Assembly: GCA_043775015.1 (NCBI GenBank)
Contig: JAYVSV010000157.1
Coordinates: 1 to 27,036 of the forward strand
DNA length: 27,036 bases
Direction of reading: 5' to 3'
Source: CANJXF01 sp043775015
Lineage (GTDB): Bacteria > Verrucomicrobiota > Verrucomicrobiia > Limisphaerales > CANJXF01
Part shown: positions 1 to 7,595 of the stretch, piece by piece
How positions within the stretch are numbered: the first letter of the stretch is position 1
Layout of the letters: each line of letters starts with the position of its first letter
Position numbers and translations under genes: made by a program
The notes under the pieces: model-generated
The model's database searches: none
The model's input: the letters and a program-made list of their open reading frames with translations, nothing else
Told to the model about the DNA's origin: nothing

Positions 1-8
1 GTCGGTGT

Positions 9-32
9 AAATTTCTTTCTGTAATTTGCTTT
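9..32 (+). repeat. Left terminal inverted repeat of the IS
   Basis: The segment starts AAATTTCTTTCTGTAATTTG and pairs with the right repeat at 1394-1417, 18 of 24 positions. The outermost bases 1-8 also partly match the far end, so the true repeat may be longer. Confidence 0.75.
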
Positions 33-41
33 TCTTCCATC

Positions 42-123
42 CGTCCTTCCCCTTCCGGGGTTCGACGGAGCGAAGGCGAGCGCAGCGAGCCGAGCGGAGT
101 CGAACCCCGGAAGGGGAAGGACG
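42..123. repeat. Long perfect palindrome in the IS leader
   Basis: Bases 42-66 and 99-123 are perfect 25-bp inverted repeats around a 32-base loop rich in GAGC/GCTC words. The element lies between the left terminal repeat and the transposase start. The transcript could form a very stable hairpin ahead of the transposase start. Whether it belongs to the IS or is a separate REP-like element is not decidable here. Confidence 0.85.
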
Positions 124-207
124 TTCCGCGCACGAAAAACTGGTCGAGGGCGGGCCATATTGGTTTCCTGTTGGGGTGTCGACAAACACATCCAACCACC
201 AAACCAC

Positions 208-1389
208 ATGGCCCACCACACCGATCCTGAACTCTTGAACAACGTCCTGCAACTTTTGACTGAGCAAGGTCATGACGGCTTCGCCGAAGGCCTCCGCCTC
301 CTCGTCAACGAAGCCATGCGCGTCGAACGCCATCAAGTCCTCCAAGCCCAGCCCTACGAGCGCACCGACTCCCGCCAAGGTTACGCCAACGGTTACAAAC
401 CCAAAACCCTCGCCAGCCGCGTCGGCCCCATCACCTTCAGCGTGCCCCAAGTCCGGGGGGAAACCCCCTTCTATCCCAGCGCCCTGGAGAAAGGCCTCCG
501 CTCCGAGCAGGCCCTCAAACTCGCCATGGCCGAAATGTATGTCCAGGGCGTCTCCACCCGCAAAGTCTCCGCCATTGTCGAAGAACTCTGCGGCACCGCC
601 GTCAGCTCCACCCAGGTCAGCGACTGCGCCCAACGCCTCGACGCCGAACTCCAGAAATGGCGCGAGCGACCGCTGGGCACTTGCCCCTATCTGGTGTTCG
701 ACGCCCGTTACGAAAAAGTCCGCCACGACGGCCAACTCCGCGACTGCGCCGTCCTCATCGCCCTGGGCATTACGCCCGAGGGCCAGCGCGTCATCCTCGG
801 TGTGAGCGTCGCCCTCAGCGAAGCCGAAGTGCATTGGCGTGCCTTCTTCCAAAGCCTCGTCCAGCGCGGCCTCGGTGGCGTCACCTACATCGTCAGCGAC
901 GATCATCCCGGCCTGGCCGCCGCCCGCAAAGCCGTCTTTGGTGCCGTGCCTTGGCAACGTTGCCAGTTCCACCTCCAGCAAAATGCTCAAGCCTACGTCC
1001 TGCGGCTGGACCAACGGGCCGAAGTCGCCCGCGCCATCCGCAGCGTCTTCGAGTGCGCCAGCCGTTGCGCCGCAGAACAGCGGCTCAAGGAAATCGTCGC
1101 GCACTACGCCCAGAGCTCGCCCAAACTCGCGGCCTGGATGGAGGACAATTTGCCCCAGGGCTTCACGGTGTTTACCCTGCCCGCCGCCCACCAGAAACGG
1201 CTGCGCACCTCCAATGCGCTGGAACGCGTCAATCAAGAACTCAAACGCCGCACCCGCGTCGCCCGCGTCTTCCCCAATGAAAAATCCCTGCTCCGCCTGA
1301 TCACCGCGCTCTTAAACGAAACCAGCGACGATTGGGAAACCGGAAAAATTTACCTCAACATGGAAAACCAAAACCCACCCTCAGTTTGA
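208..1389 (+). CDS. IS256-family (Mutator-like) transposase
   Basis: DDE transposase of 393 residues that cuts and joins the IS ends, acting in the cytoplasm on DNA. The catalytic triad can be placed at D165 (VFDARYEKVR), D231 (IVSDDHPGL) and E339 (TSNALERVNQELKRR). The family's C-x2-H motif is C252-QF-H255 between the second Asp and the Glu. The length matches the usual 390-420 residues and the frame is intact, so the enzyme may be active. I chose ATG 208 because the protein then opens MAHHTDPELL. A TTG at 160 would add 16 unconvincing residues. A strong palindrome sits upstream. Family certain; activity not shown. Confidence 0.93.
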   Translation: MAHHTDPELLNNVLQLLTEQGHDGFAEGLRLLVNEAMRVERHQVLQAQPYERTDSRQGYANGYKPKTLASRVGPITFSVPQVRGETPFYPSALEKGLRSEQALKLAMAEMYVQGVSTRKVSAIVEELCGTAVSSTQVSDCAQRLDAELQKWRERPLGTCPYLVFDARYEKVRHDGQLRDCAVLIALGITPEGQRVILGVSVALSEAEVHWRAFFQSLVQRGLGGVTYIVSDDHPGLAAARKAVFGAVPWQRCQFHLQQNAQAYVLRLDQRAEVARAIRSVFECASRCAAEQRLKEIVAHYAQSSPKLAAWMEDNLPQGFTVFTLPAAHQKRLRTSNALERVNQELKRRTRVARVFPNEKSLLRLITALLNETSDDWETGKIYLNMENQNPPSV

Positions 1390-1393
1390 TGCT

Positions 1394-1417
1394 CAAAGAA
1401 TTTACAGAAAAAGATTT
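1394..1417 (-). repeat. Right terminal inverted repeat of the IS
   Basis: Reverse complement of the left repeat with 18 of 24 matches. It begins five bases after the transposase stop. The truncated nuclease-like frame on the minus strand reads into this repeat and stops inside it. Confidence 0.75.
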
Positions 1418-1839
1418 GCGCCGCCAAATTGCCCATGTGCTTCAATAACAATATCCAATCGTGATTCCATTCCAACAAGCTCACGAATCACGCTATAGTT
1501 TGTAGTGGCATATTCTTCTGGCAAATTTAGCTCCTTCAAAAATAAGCTGAAACCGAGGCTGCCTTGACAATGAGTTCCATAGCCATCAATTCGGTGATCA
1601 AGAATCCATGCCAATACATCTGAATGGCAGAGTTCCTTTCTGGTAACACCTAGTGTCTGCAAGATATTAAAACAATCAGCGGTTGTTTTCTGATTCTCCT
1701 TCCATGCGGTATGGACGTGATCAAAGCCCCTCAACAATTTCTTAAATTCAGGTTCAGAATCTGGAACTGAGTTAACTGTTTCAAAATCGCGGAGCAGTGT
1801 TTCCCATTGCTCAATTTTATTTATTATTTCTGTGCTCAC
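1402..1839 (-). pseudogene. Truncated PD-(D/E)XK-like nuclease gene, 3' part removed by the IS
   Basis: About 145 codons remain, of which the last few (after EAHGQF) are read from the IS end before a stop at 1402. The segment NILQTLGVTRKELCHSDVLA and then ESRLDIVIEAHG resemble the N-terminal half of the PD-(D/E)XK superfamily group that carries LAW-L-D motifs (PF14281-like, from memory). In those proteins the acidic motif is followed by an E-x-K strand, which is missing here. GTG 1839 is four bases after the ligA stop and is the best start. An in-frame ATG at 1893 lies inside ligA and gives residues that are only a shadow of LigA. Probably a dead accessory or defence gene. The family call is tentative. 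Confidence 0.6.
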
Positions 1840-1843
1840 AAAT

Positions 1844-4306
1844 TCACTTGTCTGATTGCTTGTGAGAGAGCATCGCCAAAAACTCCATCTCATCCAAAAT
1901 TTTCACGCCAAGCTGCTGCGCCTTCTCCAGTTTTGAACCGGCTTCTTCACCAGCTAAGACGAAATCCGTTTTCTTGCTCACGCTTCCGGTCACTTTGCCA
2001 CCCGCCGTTTCAATCTTCGCCGTCGCTTCCTCGCGCGTCAGCGTCGGCAGCGTGCCAGTGAGGACAAACGTCTTGCCGGCGAACGGAGCGCGGACAGCTT
2101 GTACGCCAGTTGCATTGCTGGCGCTCAACACGCGGACAAGCTGTCCGCGCTCCGGCGTGATGCCCACCTCGTGAATGCGCGCCAAAACTTTTTCCCCAGC
2201 CTTGGATGCAAAAAAATTCAACACGCTTGCCGCCGCCACCGGGCCGACTTCCACCAACTTCGACTTCAATCCACCCGCATCCAGTCGCGCTTCAATTTCC
2301 GCAATCTCGGTTTTAAGTTCCGCATCACGCATTTCACGTTTCGCTTTTTCGTTTTCATCCTTCGGCGGATTTTTGCGCGAGCGCGGACTGATTTCGGCCC
2401 GTTCGCTTTCCTTCGCGCCAAGGCCACGAATATCGCGTAGCACGGCGGAGTCGGCCAGCGCTTCCAGCGATTCGTGCGTGGCGGCAAGCTGCTTGGCGGT
2501 GGCTTCGCCGACATCGGCAATCGCCAGCGCGTGAATCCAGCGATGCAGCGGGGCGGTCTTGGCGCGCTGGAGCGCGTCGAGAATTTTCGTCGCGTTCTTC
2601 TCGCCGAACGTGCGCGGTTCGTCGTCCGTGCCGAGATTCAGTTTGCCGAGCACTTCCAGTTTCAAGTCAAACAAGTCGAGCGGTTCTTTCACCAGTCCGC
2701 GTTCGACGAGTTTTTCCGCCACGATGCCACCGAGCGATTCAATATCGAGCGCCTTGCGCGCGGCGAAATACTCGACGCGCCGTGTGAGTTGCGCCGGGCA
2801 ACTCGCGATGTTCTGGCAACGCCAGGCGACTTCCTCGTCGGTAGTGGCACGGGCGTCTCGCCCGTGTGTTTCGGTTTCGTTGCGCAAAGTTTTTTCTGAA
2901 GCCAAGGAACTCACGGGCGAGACGCCCGTGCCACTAAGCTTATCCTTCGCAATCGGCGCGCCGCACGCGGGGCATTTACCGCCGACGTGCGCGAACAAAT
3001 CAAACTCCTTCGCGTCGGCGAGCCTTTTATTTTTTACCACTTCGACGATTTCGGGAATAACCATGCCCGCTTTCCGAATGATGACGGTGTCGCCGATGCG
3101 AATATCTTTCCGCGCGATTTCATCCTCGTTATGCAGCGTCGCGCGAGAGACCGTAGAACCTTGAACAAAAACTGGATCCAGTTCGGCCACCGGAGTAAGA
3201 ACGCCGGTGCGTCCGACTTGCACGGTGATTCCGCGCAGGCGCGTTTCCGCAGGTGTGATCCAGGGAATCGGTTTGTGAACAATCGCATATCCGGGTGCCC
3301 GGGCTTTGGTGGGAATTTTTTCCCAATCGGCAATGCTATTCACCTTGAGAACGATCCCGTCCACCTCGTACGGAAGCTGGGTGCGCAGGTCTTTCTTTTC
3401 GTCATAACCAGCGACAACGTGTTTTTTGTAGCAATCGAAAACTTCGTCGAGTCCGTCGCAGCGCCACCACAATGATTGTGTCGGAAGGCCAAATTCCTTT
3501 AAAGACTCCAACGCTTCCGAGTGCGTTGCGAAGCTGATTCCATCGCAAGCCCCCACTGCGTAAAACACGGCGCGAATGGGACGTTTTGCCGTTAAGCGGG
3601 GATCCAGTTGCTTTAAAGTCCCGGCCGTTGCGTTGCGTGCATTTGGAAATGCTTCTTCACCGGCTGCTTCCAATTTGTGGTTCAATTTTTCGAAGTCGCT
3701 AATGGAGATGTAGGCTTCGCCGCGCACTTCGAGCAGCGCAGGCGGATTTTTGATTTTAAGTTCGAGGGGAATGGACCGAATCGTTTTGATGTTCGTCGTG
3801 ATGTCGTCGCCCGTTTGTCCATCGCCGCGCGTTACTCCTCGCACCAGCTTGCCGTAACGATAATGAACGCTGATCGAAACTCCGTCCACCTTCGGTTCCA
3901 AAACGTATTCGACGCGATCAGCGCCGAGATGTTTGCGAATTGTGGCATCAAAATTCTTCAGTTCTGCGAGCGTGTTTTCGTCGAGCAACTGCTTTCGCCG
4001 ATCCTCGTTTGGCTCTTCGTCCTTGGTCGGATGGGTTGCGGATTTTATTTTATCCAACGACAGCATTGGCCTGAGGTGCTCGACGCGTTCAAACCAGCCG
4101 ACTGGTTTTCCTCCTACGCGCTGCGTCGGCGAATCGGTGGTGGCCAGTTCGGGAAAGTGCGCCTCTAAATCCTGCAATTCGCGGTAGAGCTTATCGTATT
4201 CAAAGTCGCTGATGGCGGGTTTTGCGTTGACGTAATAAGCTTCGTCATGCTGGCGAATTTGCGCGGCGAGTTCCGCGTGGCGTGCTTTGGATTCCGTACT
4301 GGTCAT
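1844..4306 (-). CDS. ligA: NAD-dependent DNA ligase LigA, with unusual insertions
   Basis: Seals DNA nicks in replication and repair using NAD+. The adenylated lysine is K139 in EPKVDG. GEAYI and PYEVDGIVLKV of the nucleotidyltransferase domain, the OB fold, the helix-hairpin-helix region and a C-terminal BRCT domain (about 741-815, FAGKTFVLTGTL) are all present. The four zinc ligands are C445, C448, C497 and C503. At 820 residues it is well over the usual 670-ish. The excess comes from a palindrome-encoded insert inside the zinc finger (457-489), a charged linker (about 638-690) and a second palindrome-encoded insert before BRCT (718-741). ATG 4306 gives the expected short N-terminus. It is the last intact gene of the dapF-to-ligA run, 75 bases after folK. 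Confidence 0.97.
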   Translation of the reverse strand: MTSTESKARHAELAAQIRQHDEAYYVNAKPAISDFEYDKLYRELQDLEAHFPELATTDSPTQRVGGKPVGWFERVEHLRPMLSLDKIKSATHPTKDEEPNEDRRKQLLDENTLAELKNFDATIRKHLGADRVEYVLEPKVDGVSISVHYRYGKLVRGVTRGDGQTGDDITTNIKTIRSIPLELKIKNPPALLEVRGEAYISISDFEKLNHKLEAAGEEAFPNARNATAGTLKQLDPRLTAKRPIRAVFYAVGACDGISFATHSEALESLKEFGLPTQSLWWRCDGLDEVFDCYKKHVVAGYDEKKDLRTQLPYEVDGIVLKVNSIADWEKIPTKARAPGYAIVHKPIPWITPAETRLRGITVQVGRTGVLTPVAELDPVFVQGSTVSRATLHNEDEIARKDIRIGDTVIIRKAGMVIPEIVEVVKNKRLADAKEFDLFAHVGGKCPACGAPIAKDKLSGTGVSPVSSLASEKTLRNETETHGRDARATTDEEVAWRCQNIASCPAQLTRRVEYFAARKALDIESLGGIVAEKLVERGLVKEPLDLFDLKLEVLGKLNLGTDDEPRTFGEKNATKILDALQRAKTAPLHRWIHALAIADVGEATAKQLAATHESLEALADSAVLRDIRGLGAKESERAEISPRSRKNPPKDENEKAKREMRDAELKTEIAEIEARLDAGGLKSKLVEVGPVAAASVLNFFASKAGEKVLARIHEVGITPERGQLVRVLSASNATGVQAVRAPFAGKTFVLTGTLPTLTREEATAKIETAGGKVTGSVSKKTDFVLAGEEAGSKLEKAQQLGVKILDEMEFLAMLSHKQSDK
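2084..2154. repeat. In-frame palindrome in ligA ahead of the BRCT domain
   Basis: Perfect 19-bp inverted repeats at 2084-2102 and 2136-2154 surround a 33-base loop. The arm reads CGGAGCGCGGACAGCTTGT. It encodes LigA residues about 718-741 in the linker that leads into BRCT, a place where other ligases have no matching sequence. Probably a REP-like element absorbed in frame. Confidence 0.85.
2842..2936. repeat. In-frame palindrome in the ligA zinc-finger loop
   Basis: Perfect 25-bp inverted repeats at 2842-2866 and 2912-2936 flank a 45-base loop. The core is GGCACGGGCGTCTCGCCCGT. The element encodes residues 457-489, beginning GTGVSPV and ending HGRDARATT, between the two cysteine pairs of the LigA zinc finger. 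The same peptide ends occur, in my memory, in many unrelated Verrucomicrobiota proteins, as expected of a mobile palindrome. Confidence 0.9.
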
Positions 4307-4381
4307 CGGAGAAAAGCTAACAACTCAGGCGCGAAGAAACAACGGCGAGCATTTTTGCTGAACGCAAAGCCTTTGTGAAAA

Positions 4382-4912
4382 TCAGCCTTTGATACGCTGC
4401 AAAACTTCTTCGGTGGACAGGGAATCGAGAAGTTGTTTCACGGTCCTTACCTCGCCCGGCAGAATCAAGTCGGGCGCAATTTCGCTCAAGGGCTGCAAAA
4501 CAAAACGCCGCTCATGGGCGCGCGGGTGAGGAAGAATCAACTTTTCTGAATGGCGGGTTTTATTTCCGAACGCGATCAAGTCCAGATCGAGCGGGCGTGC
4601 TTCGTTTTGTATTTTTTTTGGTTGCCGACCGGATTCCTTTTCGAGCTGCTGCAGTTTTTCGAGCAAACTTTCGGGAGTTTCGTCCGGAAATGGGACTAGG
4701 CCAGCGATTGCATTGACGAAGGGCGGCGAACCGGGCGGGCAATCCACCGGCGTCGTTTGCCAGAGTGAGGATTTTAAAAGCGGTCGCGAAGAAAATTTCT
4801 GCAACCGGGTGAACGCCTGTTGAATGAGATCAGCGGAACTTCCGAGGTTTGAACCGAGGGCGATAAAGACGGTTGGGTATTCATGATCCTGAATTCCGGA
4901 TTCTGAATTCAT
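4382..4912 (-). CDS. folK: HPPK (6-hydroxymethyl-7,8-dihydropterin pyrophosphokinase)
   Basis: Transfers pyrophosphate from ATP to 6-hydroxymethyl-7,8-dihydropterin in cytoplasmic folate synthesis. The 176-residue product has the N-terminal ALGSNLG (18-24), the family signature around ARPLDLDLIAFG (105-116) with the two metal-binding aspartates, and the LPHPRAHERRFVL segment. ATG 4912 overlaps the dapB stop as ATGA, which implies translational coupling. An upstream in-frame start would only add dapB shadow. The first 12 residues (NSESGIQDHEYP) come from low-complexity DNA with two GAATTC words and are probably a dispensable extension. Folate with diaminopimelate genes in one run is a housekeeping arrangement. 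Confidence 0.95.
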   Translation of the reverse strand: MNSESGIQDHEYPTVFIALGSNLGSSADLIQQAFTRLQKFSSRPLLKSSLWQTTPVDCPPGSPPFVNAIAGLVPFPDETPESLLEKLQQLEKESGRQPKKIQNEARPLDLDLIAFGNKTRHSEKLILPHPRAHERRFVLQPLSEIAPDLILPGEVRTVKQLLDSLSTEEVLQRIKG

Positions 4913-5643
4913 CGCAACCCAAGCACATCCTGCATGTCGTAGAGGCCAGCGGGTTGGTTCACGACCCATTGCGCGGCGCGGAGTGCGCCGTTGGCAAAGG
5001 TGTCGCGGTTTGACGCTTTGTGGGTCAGTTCAACTCGCTCGCCGTTCGTCGCAAAAATAACAGTGTGATCTCCCACGACATCGCCGCCGCGAATGGAATG
5101 CATTCCAATTTCGGTGGAGGTGCGTTCTCCGACGATTCCTTCACGGCCGTGGCGGATGACCTTTTCGAGTTGTTGCTGGCGAACATCCGCCAAAATTTCC
5201 GCAAGCGTTTTCGCCGTGCCGCTTGGCGCATCTTTTTTCAAACGATGATGCATTTCCACCACTTCCAAATCGAAATCGGGGCCAAGAATCTCGGCGGCCT
5301 TGCGCGTCAGCCAGAAAAGTGTGTTCACTCCGGTGGAATAATTGGAACTCCACACAACCGGGATCTGCAATTTGCACGGGACGATCGCCGATTTTTCAGA
5401 TTCAGAGTGGCCGGTTGTCCCAATGACCAGCGCTTTTTTATTCGCGGCACACAGTGCGGCGACTTCTGCGGTCACCGAATGGAAGCTGAAATCTATCACG
5501 ACATCCGCTTGCGCAATGACCTGCGATAAATCATCGCCTTGATCAATCGCGCCCACGATTTGCAATTCTGAGTGGCCAGCGGCGCACGCGAGGAGCGCCT
5601 GGCCCATGCGGCCTTTCGCGCCAGTGATGATGATTTTGGTCAT
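4909..5643 (-). CDS. dapB: 4-hydroxy-tetrahydrodipicolinate reductase
   Basis: Reduces the DapA product to tetrahydrodipicolinate with NAD(P)H in the diaminopimelate/lysine pathway. The product is 244 residues, slightly shorter than the usual 265-ish. The dinucleotide loop GAKGRMG is at 8-14. The catalytic signature is at 131-143 (MHHRLKKDAPSGT) with H132/H133 and the following lysines, and GTTGHS is at 75-80. ATG 5643 follows the dapA stop by 12 bases, and the gene overlaps folK by four bases. No odd features. Confidence 0.97.
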   Translation of the reverse strand: MTKIIITGAKGRMGQALLACAAGHSELQIVGAIDQGDDLSQVIAQADVVIDFSFHSVTAEVAALCAANKKALVIGTTGHSESEKSAIVPCKLQIPVVWSSNYSTGVNTLFWLTRKAAEILGPDFDLEVVEMHHRLKKDAPSGTAKTLAEILADVRQQQLEKVIRHGREGIVGERTSTEIGMHSIRGGDVVGDHTVIFATNGERVELTHKASNRDTFANGALRAAQWVVNQPAGLYDMQDVLGLR

Positions 5644-5655
5644 GTGCTATTGCCG

Positions 5656-6534
5656 TTATTTTAAAACTCCGCACGCTTTCAACGTCGCTTTCAAAACCTC
5701 GCGATTTTTTGCATTCATGGCGACGAGCGGCAGCCGATATTCTTCTTCGATGTGTCCCATCATGGCCAAAGCGGCTTTTACGGGAACAGGATTTGTCTCG
5801 ATGAACAAATCTTTGAAAATGGGATAAAACTTTTGGTGCGACTTCAACGCAACCGATGGTTTGCCGGCAGCGAAGGCTTTGACCATTTGCGAAACCTCCC
5901 GCGGAATGATGTTCGATGCGACACTGATGACTCCTTGCGCGCCGACCGACATAAACGGCAGGGTGAGTGAATCGTCGCCGCTCAGGATGGTAAATTTATT
6001 TCCGAGCGCCGCGCGGAGTTGGCTGACACGATCCGAATTTCCGCCCGCCTCTTTGATGCCGATAATATTTTTGCAATCGCGTGCGAGCCGTTGAACCGCC
6101 TCAATTCCGATCTCCACGCCGCAACGTCCCGGAATACTGTAGAGAATGATCGGCAATTTCGTCGCCCGGGCAATCGCGCGAAAATGTTGGAATAGCCCTT
6201 CCTGCGTCGGCTTGTTGTAGTAAGGCGCAACTTGCAACGAACCATCCGCACCAGCTTGCTCTGCGGCTTTCGTGAGAAAAATGGCTTCGTTCGTGGAGTT
6301 GCCGCCCGTTCCTGCGAGAACCTTGATTTTTCCGGCTACGGCTTTGACGGTGAATTCGATGAGGCGAATATGTTCCTCGAAGCTGACGGTCGGCGATTCA
6401 CCGGTGGTGCCGACAGGAACGACGCCATCGACGCCTCCCTTGATCTGCATTTTAATCAAGCGCTCCAGCGCAGGTTCATCAATTTTCCCGTTGCGAAATG
6501 GGGTGACAATGGCGGTGTAGGTTCCTGTAAACAT
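5656..6534 (-). CDS. dapA: 4-hydroxy-tetrahydrodipicolinate synthase
   Basis: Condenses pyruvate with aspartate semialdehyde, the first committed step to diaminopimelate. The 292-residue length is typical. The Schiff-base lysine is K161 (IIGIKEAGG), with Y132 and R137 in LYSIPGR, the GTTGES loop at 43-48 and YYNKPTQEG at 105-113. I chose ATG 6534 (MFTGTYTAIVTPF), the family's usual opening, with a GGA about ten bases upstream. A start 20 codons earlier gives unconserved residues. It lies 84 bases after dapF and 12 before dapB in one run. Confidence 0.97.
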   Translation of the reverse strand: MFTGTYTAIVTPFRNGKIDEPALERLIKMQIKGGVDGVVPVGTTGESPTVSFEEHIRLIEFTVKAVAGKIKVLAGTGGNSTNEAIFLTKAAEQAGADGSLQVAPYYNKPTQEGLFQHFRAIARATKLPIILYSIPGRCGVEIGIEAVQRLARDCKNIIGIKEAGGNSDRVSQLRAALGNKFTILSGDDSLTLPFMSVGAQGVISVASNIIPREVSQMVKAFAAGKPSVALKSHQKFYPIFKDLFIETNPVPVKAALAMMGHIEEEYRLPLVAMNAKNREVLKATLKACGVLK

Positions 6535-6618
6535 GTTTTTTGATTCCAACTTCAGGCTCAAAAATAGGCAACCTGCCGATTTTGGCCAGCCCATTTACAG
6601 CGGCTTGCGACGCCGGAT

Positions 6619-7428
6619 TCAGAGATTGATTCGTCCCTCGAAAACAAAATCGGCGGGTCCGCTTAAGCGTACATCGCTAAATTCATTTCCGTTGCGCGCA
6701 AAGCTGACTTCAAGAAGATCGCCACCGGCGACTTGCACTTTCACTGGCGAGCTAAAGTTTTTCAGCGTGGCCGAGATCAAGGCTGACGCCGTGACGCCGG
6801 TTCCGCAGGCGAGCGTTTCATTTTCCACACCGCGTTCGTAAGTCCGGACGCGAATGCAATTCCCGGCAAGCGGTTGCACAAAATTCACGTTCGTCCCGCG
6901 CGGTGCAAAATGGCTGTGGAAACGCACTTCTGCGCCGATGGGCTGCACCATCGCTTGATCCGCATCGTCCACGAAAATGACTGCATGCGGCACGCCGGTG
7001 TTGAGGGAATGGATCGTGGTTAAGCCGGTTTTCAGCGAAACCGATTCGTTCAATCGCAATTCTTTTGGCGTGGTCAAATTAACAGTGACGCGTTCGCCTT
7101 GAAAAGTCGCGGAAATGACTCCGGCCACGGTCTCGAACCTGATTTGGTCTTTTGCACCGGTCAGCTTTTGGATAAACCGCGCAAAACAGCGCGCGCCATT
7201 GCCGCACATTTCAGCGCGGCTTCCATCGCTGTTAAAGAATTCCCAGGACCAATCGGCTTTTCCGGAAGCGCAAGGAATCAGCAGCATGACGCCATCCGCA
7301 CCGACTCCGCGATGCCGATCGCAAATTTTGGCGGCTTGCTCGGGTGTGAGCCGGATTTTCTGGTCGCGATTATCGACGACCACGAAGTCGTTGCCCGCGC
7401 CATTCATTTTTGTGAATTCCAAAACCAT
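6619..7428 (-). CDS. dapF: Diaminopimelate epimerase
   Basis: Converts LL- to meso-diaminopimelate for lysine and peptidoglycan. The two catalytic cysteines are C75 (EMCGNGARC) and C208 (TLACGTGVTAS). The N-terminal KMNGAGNDF and the GVGADG loop (41-46) are standard. The 269-residue length is typical. The start at ATG 7428 keeps the MVLEFTK strand that leads into the conserved motif. It is the first gene of the dapF-dapA-dapB-folK-ligA run and is divergent from shc. The promoters of both must lie in 7429-7595. No aminotransferase (dapL) is seen in this window. Confidence 0.97.
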   Translation of the reverse strand: MVLEFTKMNGAGNDFVVVDNRDQKIRLTPEQAAKICDRHRGVGADGVMLLIPCASGKADWSWEFFNSDGSRAEMCGNGARCFARFIQKLTGAKDQIRFETVAGVISATFQGERVTVNLTTPKELRLNESVSLKTGLTTIHSLNTGVPHAVIFVDDADQAMVQPIGAEVRFHSHFAPRGTNVNFVQPLAGNCIRVRTYERGVENETLACGTGVTASALISATLKNFSSPVKVQVAGGDLLEVSFARNGNEFSDVRLSGPADFVFEGRINL

Positions 7429-7595
7429 TGCAAAAAATTTAGCGGGTGCTGTTTAAAGCGCAATAAAGTTATCTGAGCCAGCCGATTTGGCGGGGTGGAG
7501 GTCAGAAAATTTCTGTGATCGAGGCGGCAAAAATCAACCACGAGCAAGACTAAAAGAGCTTTACAGACTTTTGCCGCGTTCGCAAACTTGGCGAC

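Larger units (their letters stand above)
1..1425 (+). mobile_element. IS256-family insertion sequence
   Basis: A single transposase gene is flanked by imperfect terminal inverted repeats. The left repeat (about 9-32) and the reverse complement of the right repeat (about 1394-1417) match at 18 of 24 positions. Weaker matching continues outward to position 1 and to about 1425, so the left end lies at or just beyond the window edge. The right end falls inside a nuclease-like gene that reads towards it. A target duplication cannot be checked because the left flank is missing. The exact ends are uncertain by several bases. Confidence 0.85.

Noticed and set aside
7429..7595. Riboswitch or leader RNA in the dapF-shc gap
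   Set aside because: No lysine-riboswitch-like or other recognisable structure could be found by eye; the gap is only large enough for two ordinary promoters.
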